DNA of 64,000 bases. Origin: Elusimicrobiota bacterium (GTDB taxonomy: Bacteria; Elusimicrobiota; Elusimicrobia; UBA1565). The stretch lies in assembly GCA_016196755.1 (NCBI GenBank), contig JACPXC010000048.1, forward strand, positions 62,001 to 126,000, written 5' to 3'. The notes beneath the pieces were generated by a model. It saw only the letters and a program-made list of their open reading frames with translations. It did no database searches and was not told the origin of the DNA. A program made the translations under genes and the position numbers. Shown in pieces: positions 1 through 7,161 of this stretch; position 1 is the first letter of the stretch; the number at the start of each line of letters is the position of its first letter.

Positions 1-1
1 C

Positions 2-103
2 CACCTCGAGAAGATCCGCGACAAGTCGCCGGATACCCGCCTCAAGACCTACGCCCTGGAAGCCATCACGAAGATCAAGGGCGACGACGACTCCAAGAAG
101 TAA
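2..103 (+). CDS. C-terminal end of a helical-repeat-like protein (cut by left edge)
   Basis: The reading frame is open from the window edge and gives 33 residues before TAA. The visible tail is helical and charged (LEKIRDKSPDTRLKTYALEAI), then a short acidic and lysine-rich end. The pattern of an amphipathic helix, a DxR turn and a second helix looks like the last HEAT/armadillo-type repeat of a longer protein. Too little is present to name a function. The palindromic hairpin about 20 nt downstream is compatible with transcription ending here. Confidence 0.55.
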   Translation, partial: HLEKIRDKSPDTRLKTYALEAITKIKGDDDSKK

Positions 104-121
104 CGGAATTGGCCCCCAGTG

Positions 122-148
122 CCGGAAGGCCCCGCGGGGGCCTTCCGG
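122..148 (+). terminator. GC-rich hairpin after the partial gene
   Basis: A perfect 12-bp stem (ccggaaggcccc / ggggccttccgg) closes a 3-nt loop 18 nt after the stop codon. No T-run follows, so it is a hairpin or Rho-independent-like element rather than a textbook terminator. Confidence 0.5.
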
Positions 149-152
149 GGGT

Positions 153-246
153 ACGGCAACGGCGGAATCAGGGGTAATCTGCTTCGCCTAAACGGCTAAC
201 GGCAACAGCGGAATTATTGGATTATCGCTTCGCCATGAACGGCAAC
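153..246 (+). repeat. Two tandem copies of a ~45-nt intergenic repeat
   Basis: Two adjacent units share the order cggcaacggcggaat, then tcgcttcgcc or tgcttcgcc, then aacggc. The same units occur in inverted orientation at 23663-23736. There is no open reading frame. Together with the palindrome half at 256-283 this accounts for most of the gene-free stretch 104-416. Confidence 0.65.
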
Positions 247-255
247 CGAAGGTGT

Positions 256-283
256 GTCCAGACGCACTCTTAACTCTGGCACC
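256..283 (+). repeat. Half copy of the CTGGCAC palindromic element
   Basis: These 28 nt match one arm of the 46-bp palindrome at 23599-23644 at 25 of 28 positions and end in the same CTGGCACC. The opposite arm is missing. It follows the 45-nt units directly, the same composite order as at the second locus read on the other strand. Confidence 0.6.
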
Positions 284-364
284 GCAATTAAACGTGCCCG
301 CGGGGGCCCTTCGGCACCGGGGGGGCATTTTCTGTCGTTCTTGTCTCCATTGATTGTCCTTAAC

Positions 365-392
365 TTGACGTACACCTAGTTTGTGCTAGAAT
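365..392 (+). promoter_or_regulatory. Promoter of the tRNA gene
   Basis: TTGACG at 365-370 and TAGAAT at 387-392 are separated by 16 nt. The -10 box is preceded by TTGTGC, giving an extended -10. The same 12-mer TTGTGCTAGAAT recurs upstream of the FecR-like gene at 33910-33921. Confidence 0.7.
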
Positions 393-416
393 TCCCTTGC
401 CGTAACGGCGTAAAAC

Positions 417-489
417 GGCGCGGTAGCTCAGGGGTTAGAGCGGGCGTTTCATAAGCGCTAGGTCGCAGGTTCAATTCCTGCCCGCGCCA
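417..489 (+). tRNA. tRNA-Met (anticodon CAU), elongator type
   Basis: A full cloverleaf can be folded: acceptor GGCGCGG/CCGCGCC, D stem GCTC/GAGC, anticodon loop TTCATAA, and T arm GCAGG-TTCAATT-CCTGC, 73 nt with a discriminator A. CCA is not encoded. The paired first base (G1-C72) and the lack of three G-C pairs in the anticodon stem argue against an initiator tRNA. An Ile-CAU (lysidine) tRNA cannot be wholly excluded. A promoter lies immediately upstream. Confidence 0.92.
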
Positions 490-507
490 CACTTTGGTCT
501 AGGCGTC

Positions 508-513
508 TATAAT
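508..513 (+). promoter_or_regulatory. -10-like TATAAT ahead of the histone gene
   Basis: TATAAT lies between the tRNA 3' end and the histone start and is followed by AGGAG (514-518), 11 nt before the ATG. No convincing -35 is visible because it would fall in the tRNA acceptor. The small gene may have its own promoter or be read through from the tRNA promoter. Confidence 0.4.
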
Positions 514-529
514 AGGAGAGCGAAAACAC

Positions 530-709
530 ATGGCAGAATCGCTGGTCGTGGCGTCGAAGGTGAAGTCGGTCGTCAAGGAAGCCGGCCTGCGCACCGGCGG
601 GGACTTCTTGGACGCCCTTTCCAGCCGCGTCGCGTCGATCGTCTCCGCGGCCGTCGAGAAGGTCAAGGCCGAGGGCAAGAAGAAGACCCTGGGAGCCGAG
701 GACCTCTGA
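530..709 (+). CDS. Bacterial histone-fold protein (59 aa)
   Basis: This short gene encodes a polypeptide with the layout of a single histone fold. Helix 1 covers about residues 5-18 (VVASKVKSVVKEAG), loop 1 is GLRTGGD, a long helix 2 covers 26-48, loop 2 is GKKKTLG and helix 3 begins at AEDL. It parallels archaeal histones around the R-T pair (R21, T53) and the closing AED, but helix 3 is very short, as in Bdellovibrio-type bacterial histones. The protein is lysine-rich, as expected for DNA binding and dimerisation. An AGGAG precedes the ATG. The gene follows tRNA-Met and its stop overlaps the probable start of the MidA-like gene. The function is inferred from fold similarity by eye. Confidence 0.8.
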   Translation: MAESLVVASKVKSVVKEAGLRTGGDFLDALSSRVASIVSAAVEKVKAEGKKKTLGAEDL

Positions 710-726
710 GCACCTTCCGGGACTTC

Positions 727-1734
727 ATGGAGACCGCGCTCTACGACGGCGAGCGCGGCTTCTACGCGGCCCGGACGCCCAAGGCGGACTTCTACACCGC
801 GCCGGAGCTGCACCCGGCGTTCGCGCGCGTCCTGGCCGGGGAACTGGCGGCGCGTCTCGAGCGGGTCCGCGAGGCGCGGCCCCGCTCGCCTCTTTTCATC
901 GTCGAGGCCGGGTCGGGCGACGGCACCCTGGCGCGCCAGCTCCTGGCCGCCCTGCGCGAACAGCACCCGCGCTGGTTCCTCGCCATCCGCTACGTCCTCA
1001 TCGAGCGAGTCGAGCGGCTCCTGCTCGACAGCATCACCGACCTCCAGGACACGGGCGCTAACGTGATGGGCTACAGCCGCTTGGAGGACATGCCGCCGGT
1101 CTGCGGCGTGGTGCTCTCCAACGAGCTCATCGACGCCCTGCCGGTCCACGTCCTCGTCAAGGCCGCAGGTGCCATCAAGGAGCTCCACGTGGCGCCGCGG
1201 CGCAAGCACGGCCGGCCGGGCGGGGCCCTCAAGGCCGTGCCGGGCCCGCTCTCCGAGCGCGCGCTAAAGACCGCCGCCAAGCGGGTCGGCCCGGGCCTCG
1301 TCGACGGCCAGCTCCACTCCGTCTGCCTCGAGTCGGGCCGCTGGCTGGCCCAAGTCTCGAGCAGGCTCCGCGCCGGGTCGGTCATCACGATCGACTACGG
1401 CAAGCGCTTCGGCCCCGCCGACCCTAACCCGCCGCGCGGCTTCCGGCAGCACCGCCACGTCGCCGACCTGGTCGCCGCGGCCGGACGCCAGGACCTGACC
1501 GCCTCCGCCGACTTCACGACGCTCGAGGCCGAGGGCCGGGCCTGCGGCCTGGAGACCGTCGCCTACACGACGCTGTCCTCTTTCCTCATCGACCGGGGCA
1601 TCCTCGACCTGCTGCCGAAGGGGGACACACCCGCGGCCTACGCCGAGCGCGCCAAGATGAAGACCCTCTTCCATCCCGAAGGGATGGGCGAGGCCTTCAA
1701 GGTCCTCATCCAAGAGAAGGGGTTATCCCGATGA
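727..1734 (+). CDS. midA: MidA/NDUFAF7-family SAM methyltransferase (complex I assembly)
   Basis: The 335-residue protein belongs by motif to the MidA/NDUFAF7 (COG1565) methyltransferases. It has FMETALYDGERGFYA at the N-terminus, the SAM-binding loop EAGSGDGTLARQLL, the family segment LSNELIDALPVH and a DYG near residue 220. NDUFAF7 dimethylates an arginine of the complex I 49-kDa subunit, the NuoD homologue. Its position as first gene of the nuo operon, overlapping nuoA by ATGA, fits that role. The annotated ATG lies inside the conserved F-x-x-FM motif. A CTG at 706, overlapping the upstream stop as CTGA, would restore LSTFRDFM and is probably the true start. Confidence 0.85.
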   Translation: METALYDGERGFYAARTPKADFYTAPELHPAFARVLAGELAARLERVREARPRSPLFIVEAGSGDGTLARQLLAALREQHPRWFLAIRYVLIERVERLLLDSITDLQDTGANVMGYSRLEDMPPVCGVVLSNELIDALPVHVLVKAAGAIKELHVAPRRKHGRPGGALKAVPGPLSERALKTAAKRVGPGLVDGQLHSVCLESGRWLAQVSSRLRAGSVITIDYGKRFGPADPNPPRGFRQHRHVADLVAAAGRQDLTASADFTTLEAEGRACGLETVAYTTLSSFLIDRGILDLLPKGDTPAAYAERAKMKTLFHPEGMGEAFKVLIQEKGLSR

Positions 1735-2120
1735 TGCCCGACTACGCCGTCCTGTTCGCCTTCGCCCTCGTCGCCGTCGGCTTCTCGGCGGTCACTCTGG
1801 TGGCCGCCCAGCTCCTGCGGCCCTCTGTGCCCGACGCGGTCAAGCAGTCGACCTACGAGTGCGGCATGGACGCCGTCGGCTCGACCGAGGTCAAGACCAA
1901 CATCCGCTTCTACGTCTTCGCCCTGCTCTTCGTCATCTTCGACGTGGAAGCCCTTTTCGTCCTGCCCTGGGCCGTGACGGTCAAGGAGCTGGGCCCGGTG
2001 GCGCTCGTCGAGATGCTGGTCTTCCTCGTCATCCTCTTCACCGGCCTGGTCTACGCCTGGGGCAAGGGCGCTCTGGCCTGGGACGTGCCGCCCAAGAAGT
2101 CCACGGTTTCAGGAGCGTAA
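1731..2120 (+). CDS. nuoA: NADH-quinone oxidoreductase subunit A
   Basis: NuoA is a small membrane subunit of the proton-pumping arm of respiratory complex I. The 129 residues show three hydrophobic segments and the diagnostic loop [12 protein letters not shown] with its conserved Cys, followed by the helix [22 protein letters not shown]. The length is normal for the family. The ATG overlaps the stop of the upstream methyltransferase, so the two are translationally coupled. It opens an eleven-gene nuo cluster. Confidence 0.95.
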   Translation: MMPDYAVLFAFALVAVGFSAVTLVAAQLLRPSVPDAVKQSTYECGMDAVGSTEVKTNIRFYVFALLFVIFDVEALFVLPWAVTVKELGPVALVEMLVFLVILFTGLVYAWGKGALAWDVPPKKSTVSGA

Positions 2121-2130
2121 GGAGAGCCCC

Positions 2131-2676
2131 ATGGGTGTCGTCCTCGAGAAGCTTCCCGGAGTCTGCGGCGTCCTGCCCGGAGGCCAGGGGGTCCTGGCCG
2201 TCGCCGACGACGCCATCAACTGGGCGCGCAAGGCGTCGCTCTGGCCGATGACCTTCGGCCTGGCCTGCTGCGCCATCGAGATGATGGGCGCCTACGCCTC
2301 GCGCTTCGACTTCGACCGCATGGGCGTCATCCCGCGCCCGAGCCCGCGCCAGGCCGACCTCATCATCATCGCCGGCACCGTGGTCAAGAAGATGGCCGAC
2401 CCCATCATCCAAGTCTACAAGCAGATGCCCGAGCCCCGGTTCGTGATCTCGTACGGCTCCTGCTCCAACTGCGGCGGCCCGTACTACGACTCCTACTCGG
2501 TCGTCAAAGGCGTCGACAAGATCATCCCGGTCGACGTCTACGTGGCCGGCTGCCCGCCCCGGCCCGAGGCCCTGCAGTTCGGCCTGCTCCAGCTGCAGAA
2601 GAAGATCGACGCCATGACCATCGCCAAAGGGGCCGGCGCCACGCATCAGCAGGAAACCGGCTCCAGGGAGCTCTGA
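2131..2676 (+). CDS. nuoB: NADH-quinone oxidoreductase subunit B
   Basis: NuoB carries cluster N2, the last iron-sulfur centre before quinone. Ligand cysteines are visible as the tandem pair C46-C47 (LACCAIEMM), C111 (GSCSNCGG) and C141 (VAGCPPRPE). The length of 181 is typical. It lies 10 nt after nuoA and 2 nt before nuoC. All N2 ligands are intact, so quinone reduction should be functional even though the NADH module is absent here. Confidence 0.97.
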   Translation: MGVVLEKLPGVCGVLPGGQGVLAVADDAINWARKASLWPMTFGLACCAIEMMGAYASRFDFDRMGVIPRPSPRQADLIIIAGTVVKKMADPIIQVYKQMPEPRFVISYGSCSNCGGPYYDSYSVVKGVDKIIPVDVYVAGCPPRPEALQFGLLQLQKKIDAMTIAKGAGATHQQETGSREL

Positions 2677-2678
2677 GC

Positions 2679-3278
2679 ATGGCCGCCATGACCGTCACCT
2701 CCGCCCCGATGACCAAAGAAGAGCTCAAGGCCGAGCTCGAGAAGACCTTCCCCGACCTCCTCCCCGCCAAGGCTTCCGTCGGCGACTACCTGACCCTGCG
2801 CCTGCCCGACTCCGCCAAGCTCCTCCCCGTGGTCCGGCACCTCAAGGACAAGCTCGGGTTCGACTATCTCGACATGGTCAACGCCACCGACTGGCTGGGC
2901 CCGGTCAGCCTCGCGGGCTTCATCCGCGAGCCCAACTTCAACATCTTCCTGCCCGAGGGGGCCAACCCCCAGGCCGAGCCGCCCGCCAAGACCGCGGGCG
3001 TCGACTACCGCGACGCCATCGAGCTCTCCTGGTGCCTCTCGAACCTGGCGCGCCGCATCAAGCTCTTCCTCAAGCTCGACGTCCCGCGCGCGGGGGGGAA
3101 GGCCCCCAGCCTCATCTCCCTCTATAAGGCGGCCGACTGGCAGGAGCGCGAGCTCTTCGACCTCTACGGCGTGCGCTTCGACGGCCACCCGAACATGACC
3201 AAGATCCTGACGCCCGATTTCACCGTGGGGCACCCCCTGCTCAAGGACTACATCCACCAGAAGGACCGTTTCGACTGA
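2679..3278 (+). CDS. nuoC: NADH-quinone oxidoreductase subunit C
   Basis: NuoC (30-kDa subunit) packs against NuoD in the Q-module of complex I. Family landmarks are FDYLDMVNATDW in the first half, the ERELFDLYGVRFDGHPNMTKIL signature spread over residues ~153-175, and a C-terminus ending HPLLKDYIHQKDRFD. The protein has 199 residues and is separate from NuoD, unlike the fused NuoCD of E. coli. A second ATG (residue 4) is possible as start. Confidence 0.95.
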   Translation: MAAMTVTSAPMTKEELKAELEKTFPDLLPAKASVGDYLTLRLPDSAKLLPVVRHLKDKLGFDYLDMVNATDWLGPVSLAGFIREPNFNIFLPEGANPQAEPPAKTAGVDYRDAIELSWCLSNLARRIKLFLKLDVPRAGGKAPSLISLYKAADWQERELFDLYGVRFDGHPNMTKILTPDFTVGHPLLKDYIHQKDRFD

Positions 3279-3288
3279 GGCACCCCCG

Positions 3289-4413
3289 ATGAGCAACTCC
3301 CCCGCCGCTCCCGAGCTCAAGTCCGACCAGCTCTTCGTCAACCTGGGCCCCCAGCACCCGTCCACGCACGGCGTCCTGCGCGTCGGCCTGACCATCGAGG
3401 GCGAGATCGTCGTCAAGGCCGTGCCCGACATCGGCTACCTCCACCGCGGCACCGAGAAGCTCGCCGAGCTGCGCGGCTACCACCATTGCGTCGTCATCTC
3501 CGACCGCTGGGACTACCTCTCGGCGATGAACAACAACCTGATGTTCTGCCTGGCCGCCGAGAAGCTCCTGAAGGTCGAGGTGCCGGAGCGCGCCCAGCAC
3601 CTGCGCGTGGCGATGTGCGAGCTCAACCGCATCGCCTCCCACCTGCTCTTCTTCGGCACCTTCGGCATCGACATGGGGGCCTTCACGGCCTTCCTGCACG
3701 CCTTCCGCGAGCGCGAGATGGTGCTCGACCTCTTCGAGATGTCCTGCGGCGCGCGCCTGACCTACAACTACATCCGCCTGGCCGGGGTCATGAAGGACGT
3801 GCCCGACGCCTGGGTGGCGCGCTGCCGCGAGTTCCTCGAGTTCTTCAAGCCGCGGCTCAAGGAGTACGACGAGCTCCTGTCGTTTAACCCGATCTTCCTC
3901 GACCGCACCAAGGGCGTCGGCGCCATCTCCAAGGCCGCCGCCGTCGACTGGGGCCTCTCCGGCCCGAACCTGCGCGCCTCGGGCGTCGACTACGACGCGC
4001 GCAAGTCGGAGCCCTACAGCGGCTACGAGAAGTACGACTTCGACGTCCCCCTCGGCGGCGACGGCGACTGCTGGGACCGCTACTACTGCCGCGTCCGCGA
4101 GATGCACGAGTCGATCAAGATCGTCGAGCAGGCGCTGGCCAAGCTGCAGCCGGGGCCCATCCTCGGCAAGGGCGTGGCCAAGGTCCCCAAGCCGGTGCCC
4201 GGCGAGGCTTACGTCCACGTCGAGGGCGCGCGCGGCGACCTGGGCTGCTACCTGGTCTCCGACGGCAACATGGCGCCGTACCGCATGCACATCCGCGCCC
4301 CCAGCTTCATCAACCTGGCCATCCTCCAGGAGATGCTGGTCGGCGAGCGGATGTCGGACGTCATCGCCATCCTGGGCTCGATCGACATCGTGCTGGGCGA
4401 GGTGGACCGCTGA
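3289..4413 (+). CDS. nuoD: NADH-quinone oxidoreductase subunit D
   Basis: NuoD (49-kDa subunit) forms the quinone site with NuoB. The NLGPQHPSTHGVLR motif starts at residue 18 and HRGTEKL at 52-58. The C-terminus ends SIDIVLGEVDR, as in the family. The 374 residues are slightly short because the N-terminal extension is small. R53 of HRGTEKL is in the region where the mitochondrial homologue is methylated by NDUFAF7, which makes the neighbouring MidA gene suggestive; the exact target residue is inference. Confidence 0.96.
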   Translation: MSNSPAAPELKSDQLFVNLGPQHPSTHGVLRVGLTIEGEIVVKAVPDIGYLHRGTEKLAELRGYHHCVVISDRWDYLSAMNNNLMFCLAAEKLLKVEVPERAQHLRVAMCELNRIASHLLFFGTFGIDMGAFTAFLHAFREREMVLDLFEMSCGARLTYNYIRLAGVMKDVPDAWVARCREFLEFFKPRLKEYDELLSFNPIFLDRTKGVGAISKAAAVDWGLSGPNLRASGVDYDARKSEPYSGYEKYDFDVPLGGDGDCWDRYYCRVREMHESIKIVEQALAKLQPGPILGKGVAKVPKPVPGEAYVHVEGARGDLGCYLVSDGNMAPYRMHIRAPSFINLAILQEMLVGERMSDVIAILGSIDIVLGEVDR

Positions 4414-4452
4414 ACGCCGTTTTTTTGTTAGGATAGCGCGCGCTTTAAACTG

Positions 4453-5856
4453 ATGGCCGAAGAAGAAAAGAAGACTCCCGAACCCGCCGCCGCGGCGCCG
4501 GCGCCCGCCCCGGCCCCCGCGCCGGCGGCCGCCGCCGCTCCCGCCCCTGCGGCGGCCGCCAAGCCCGCGGCCCCGGCCAAGCCCGCCCCCAAGCCCCTTC
4601 CGACCCCCGTCTACAACACCGCCGACGGCGCGCTTCTCATGGAGGACCGCCTCTGGCCCAGCGACGTCTGGAAGAACCCCTGGGACCGGCCGAGCTACCG
4701 CATGGGCTTCGTGAAGCTCGGCGTCCTGCTAGCCATCCTGCTCGGCGCCGCGCTCGCCGCCGGCGAGGTCGGCGTCTGGCTGGCTCCGAAGGCCAAGACC
4801 TTGCTGTCCGCCCTGCTGGCTGGGGCGGAAAGCCGGGGCGTCCCGGTCCCCGCGATCACGTTCGACGTGCTCTGGACGCTGGTCAAGGTCATCCTCGTCC
4901 TGCACGTGCCCCTGCTCTCGGCCCTGGTATTTGTCTGGTGGGAGCGCAAGATCTCCGCGCACATGCAGTCGCGCCTCGGCCCCATGTACGTCGGCGGCTT
5001 CCACGGCTGGGCCCAGACCATCGCCGACGGCATCAAGCTCCTCCTCAAGGAGAACATCACCCCGGACGCGGCCGACCCCTGGGTGCACCGCCTGGCCCCC
5101 GCCGTGGTCGTGGCTCCGGCCATCCTGGCCTTCGCCCCGGTCTGCTTCGGCAAGGAGCTGACGGTGGCCAACATCGACGTCGGCCTGGTCTACGTGTTCG
5201 CGATGTCGGGGGTGTCGGTCGTCGGCATCATGATGGCCGGCTGGGGCTCGGGCAACAAGTACTCCCTGCTCGGCGGCCTGCGCTCGGCGGCCCAGCTCGT
5301 CAGCTACGAGCTGCCGCGCATGTTCTCCATCGTCCCGGTCGTCATGTTCGCGGGCAGCCTCAACCTCACCGCCATCGCCGACGCCCAGGCCGGCTACTGG
5401 ATGAACACGGTGCCGCGCTGGTTCATCTTCTACCCCGTGGTCGGCCAGATCTCATTTCTCGTGTTCCTCATCGCCTCGGTGGCCGAGACCAACCGCATCC
5501 CCTTCGACATCCCCGAGGCCGAGTCCGAGCTCGTGGCGGGCTTCCACACCGAGTACTCGGGCATGAAGTTCTCGCTGTTCTTCCTGGCCGAGTACGCCTA
5601 CATGACCCTGGCCTGCTGCCTGAGCGCGGCGTTCTTCTTCGGCGGCGGCGGCGCGCCGGCCGCCTTCCTGGAGGGGACCCTGCCGAGCTGGGCTTGGTTC
5701 CTCGGCAAGGTCCTCGCCCTGGTGTTCGTCTTCCTGTGGTTCCGGTGGACCTTCCCGCGCTTTCGCGTCGACCGGCTCATGGACTTCAACTGGAAGTTCC
5801 TGCTGCCGTGGTCGTTTGCCAACATCGCTCTCGCGGGCCTCTACGTGATGTTTTGA
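4453..5856 (+). CDS. nuoH: NADH-quinone oxidoreductase subunit H with Ala/Pro-rich N-terminal extension
   Basis: NuoH is the membrane subunit that links the quinone chamber to the proton channels. Canonical motifs include WWERKISAHMQSRLGPMYVG, GIKLLLKENITPDAAD, ETNRIPFDIPEAESELVAGFHTEYSG (its acidic residues line the E-channel) and the closing FRWTFPRFRVDRLM. The 467 residues are longer than usual because the first ~52 are almost only Ala, Pro and Lys after MAEEEKK, which is not part of the family fold. The 39-nt gap after nuoD contains a run of seven T and no clear hairpin, so an internal start of transcription is possible. Confidence 0.95.
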   Translation: MAEEEKKTPEPAAAAPAPAPAPAPAAAAAPAPAAAAKPAAPAKPAPKPLPTPVYNTADGALLMEDRLWPSDVWKNPWDRPSYRMGFVKLGVLLAILLGAALAAGEVGVWLAPKAKTLLSALLAGAESRGVPVPAITFDVLWTLVKVILVLHVPLLSALVFVWWERKISAHMQSRLGPMYVGGFHGWAQTIADGIKLLLKENITPDAADPWVHRLAPAVVVAPAILAFAPVCFGKELTVANIDVGLVYVFAMSGVSVVGIMMAGWGSGNKYSLLGGLRSAAQLVSYELPRMFSIVPVVMFAGSLNLTAIADAQAGYWMNTVPRWFIFYPVVGQISFLVFLIASVAETNRIPFDIPEAESELVAGFHTEYSGMKFSLFFLAEYAYMTLACCLSAAFFFGGGGAPAAFLEGTLPSWAWFLGKVLALVFVFLWFRWTFPRFRVDRLMDFNWKFLLPWSFANIALAGLYVMF

Positions 5857-5857
5857 C

Positions 5858-6373
5858 ATGATCCAATACTTCTCCGAAGTCTTCGGCGCCTTCTTCGCGA
5901 TCCTCAAGGGTATGAGCGTCACCTTCAAGACCATGCTCAAGCCCTCGATCACCGTCCAGTACCCGACCGAGAAGCTGGTCCCGTTCTCCGGCTTCCGCGG
6001 GGCCCTGCTCTTCGACGCCGAGACCTGCATCTCCTGCAACCAGTGCGTGAAGGCCTGCCCGTCCTACTGCATCCAGCTCGAGAACGCCGTCAACGAGACC
6101 GGCAAGAAGGTCGCCAAGGTCGCCTGGTACTCGATCGACTTCGGCAAGTGCAACTTCTGCCGGCTCTGCGAGGAGTCCTGCCCCACCAAGCCCAAGGCGG
6201 TCTGGCACTCGAAGGACTACGAGCTGACCTTCTTCCGGCGCGACGAGATGGTCCGCTGCTGGAAGAAGGGCTTCGACTTCGTCGGCCTTTACTGGGACCG
6301 CGCGACCAAGGATTTCCGCAAGCCCGAGGGCCAGGTCCAGATCCAGACCACCCAGGAGCGGTTCCAGTACTGA
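5858..6373 (+). CDS. nuoI: NADH-quinone oxidoreductase subunit I (2 x 4Fe-4S ferredoxin)
   Basis: NuoI carries clusters N6a and N6b between the electron-input side and N2. Two ferredoxin motifs are intact: C57-x2-C60-x2-C63-x3-C67P and C98-x2-C101-x2-C104-x3-C108P. The protein has 171 residues. It begins 1 nt after nuoH, and its stop shares one base with the nuoJ start. With nuoE, F and G missing, NuoI would be the likely docking point for a ferredoxin-like donor; that is inference. Confidence 0.96.
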   Translation: MIQYFSEVFGAFFAILKGMSVTFKTMLKPSITVQYPTEKLVPFSGFRGALLFDAETCISCNQCVKACPSYCIQLENAVNETGKKVAKVAWYSIDFGKCNFCRLCEESCPTKPKAVWHSKDYELTFFRRDEMVRCWKKGFDFVGLYWDRATKDFRKPEGQVQIQTTQERFQY

Positions 6374-6858
6374 TGGACTGCCTAGCCTTCGCCTGCCTGG
6401 CCGGCGTGACCCTGGTCTGCGCGCTCGCCGTCGTCACCCTGCGCAACGTCCTCCATTCCGCCTTGTTCCTGGGCCTGAGCCTGGCCGGCGTGGCCGGCCT
6501 GTTCGCCTCGCTGGGAGCGGACTTCCTGTTCGCCGCCCAGATCCTCATCTACGTCAGCGGCATCGCCGTGCTCGTCCTCTTCGTCGTGCTGATGGCCGGA
6601 CGCCACTCCGAGCTGCACCTGCGCCAGACCAACAAGCAGTGGCTGCCGGCCTTGGCCGTGGCCGGCTTGGCGTTGTGGTCGGTTACCAAGGTCGCTCAGG
6701 GCTTCAGAATCGAGGCCCCGTCCCTGCGCCAGCCGACGACGCGCGCGCTGGGCAAGCTCCTGATGGGCGACTTCGCCGTCCCCTTCGAGCTCGTGTCGCT
6801 GATCCTCATCGCCGCCCTCATCGGGGCCATCGTCTTCACGCGCCCGGAGACCGAGTGA
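6373..6858 (+). CDS. nuoJ: NADH-quinone oxidoreductase subunit J
   Basis: NuoJ is a five-helix membrane subunit. The 161 residues start at an ATG overlapping the nuoI stop (TGATG). They show the family helix FLFAAQILIYVSGIAVLVLFVVLM, containing the pi-bulge region, and later VSLILIAALIGAIVF near the C-terminus. The same frame is open further upstream, but that part is antiparallel noise over nuoI. Its stop overlaps the GTG start of nuoK by four bases. Confidence 0.93.
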   Translation: MDCLAFACLAGVTLVCALAVVTLRNVLHSALFLGLSLAGVAGLFASLGADFLFAAQILIYVSGIAVLVLFVVLMAGRHSELHLRQTNKQWLPALAVAGLALWSVTKVAQGFRIEAPSLRQPTTRALGKLLMGDFAVPFELVSLILIAALIGAIVFTRPETE

Positions 6859-7160
6859 CCCTGGCCCACTACATGACCGTCTCGGGCCTGCTCTTCGCGA
6901 TCGGCGTCTTCGGCGCCCTGACCCGGCGCAACATCATCGGCATCCTGATGGGCATCGAGCTCATGTTCAACGCGGCCAACCTCAACCTCGCCGCCTTCAA
7001 CCGCTTCCTGGCCCCGGCCGGCGTGGTCGGCAGCGCCGTGACCCTCTTCACGATGGCGGTGGCGGCGGCCGAGATCGTGGTGGGCCTGGCCCTGGTCATG
7101 GCCATCTACCGCAACATGAACACGGTCTACGCCGAGGACATCAACCTCCTCAAGGGCTAA
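6855..7160 (+). CDS. nuoK: NADH-quinone oxidoreductase subunit K
   Basis: NuoK is a three-helix proton-channel subunit of 101 residues. It begins at GTG in a GTGA overlap with nuoJ and reads VTLAHYMTVSGLLFAIGVFG. The two membrane glutamates of the family are present in GIELMFNAANLNL and in AAAEIVVGLALVMAIYR. No ATG start in this frame would preserve helix 1, so the GTG is well supported. Confidence 0.94.
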   Translation: MTLAHYMTVSGLLFAIGVFGALTRRNIIGILMGIELMFNAANLNLAAFNRFLAPAGVVGSAVTLFTMAVAAAEIVVGLALVMAIYRNMNTVYAEDINLLKG

Positions 7161-7161
7161 G

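Noticed and set aside
417-489. Initiator tRNA-fMet
   Set aside because: Position 1-72 is paired (G-C) and the anticodon stem lacks the three G-C pairs of initiators, so an elongator CAU tRNA fits better.
4414-4452. Terminator between nuoD and nuoH
   Set aside because: A run of seven T is present but there is no stem immediately before it, and the flanking genes belong to one complex.
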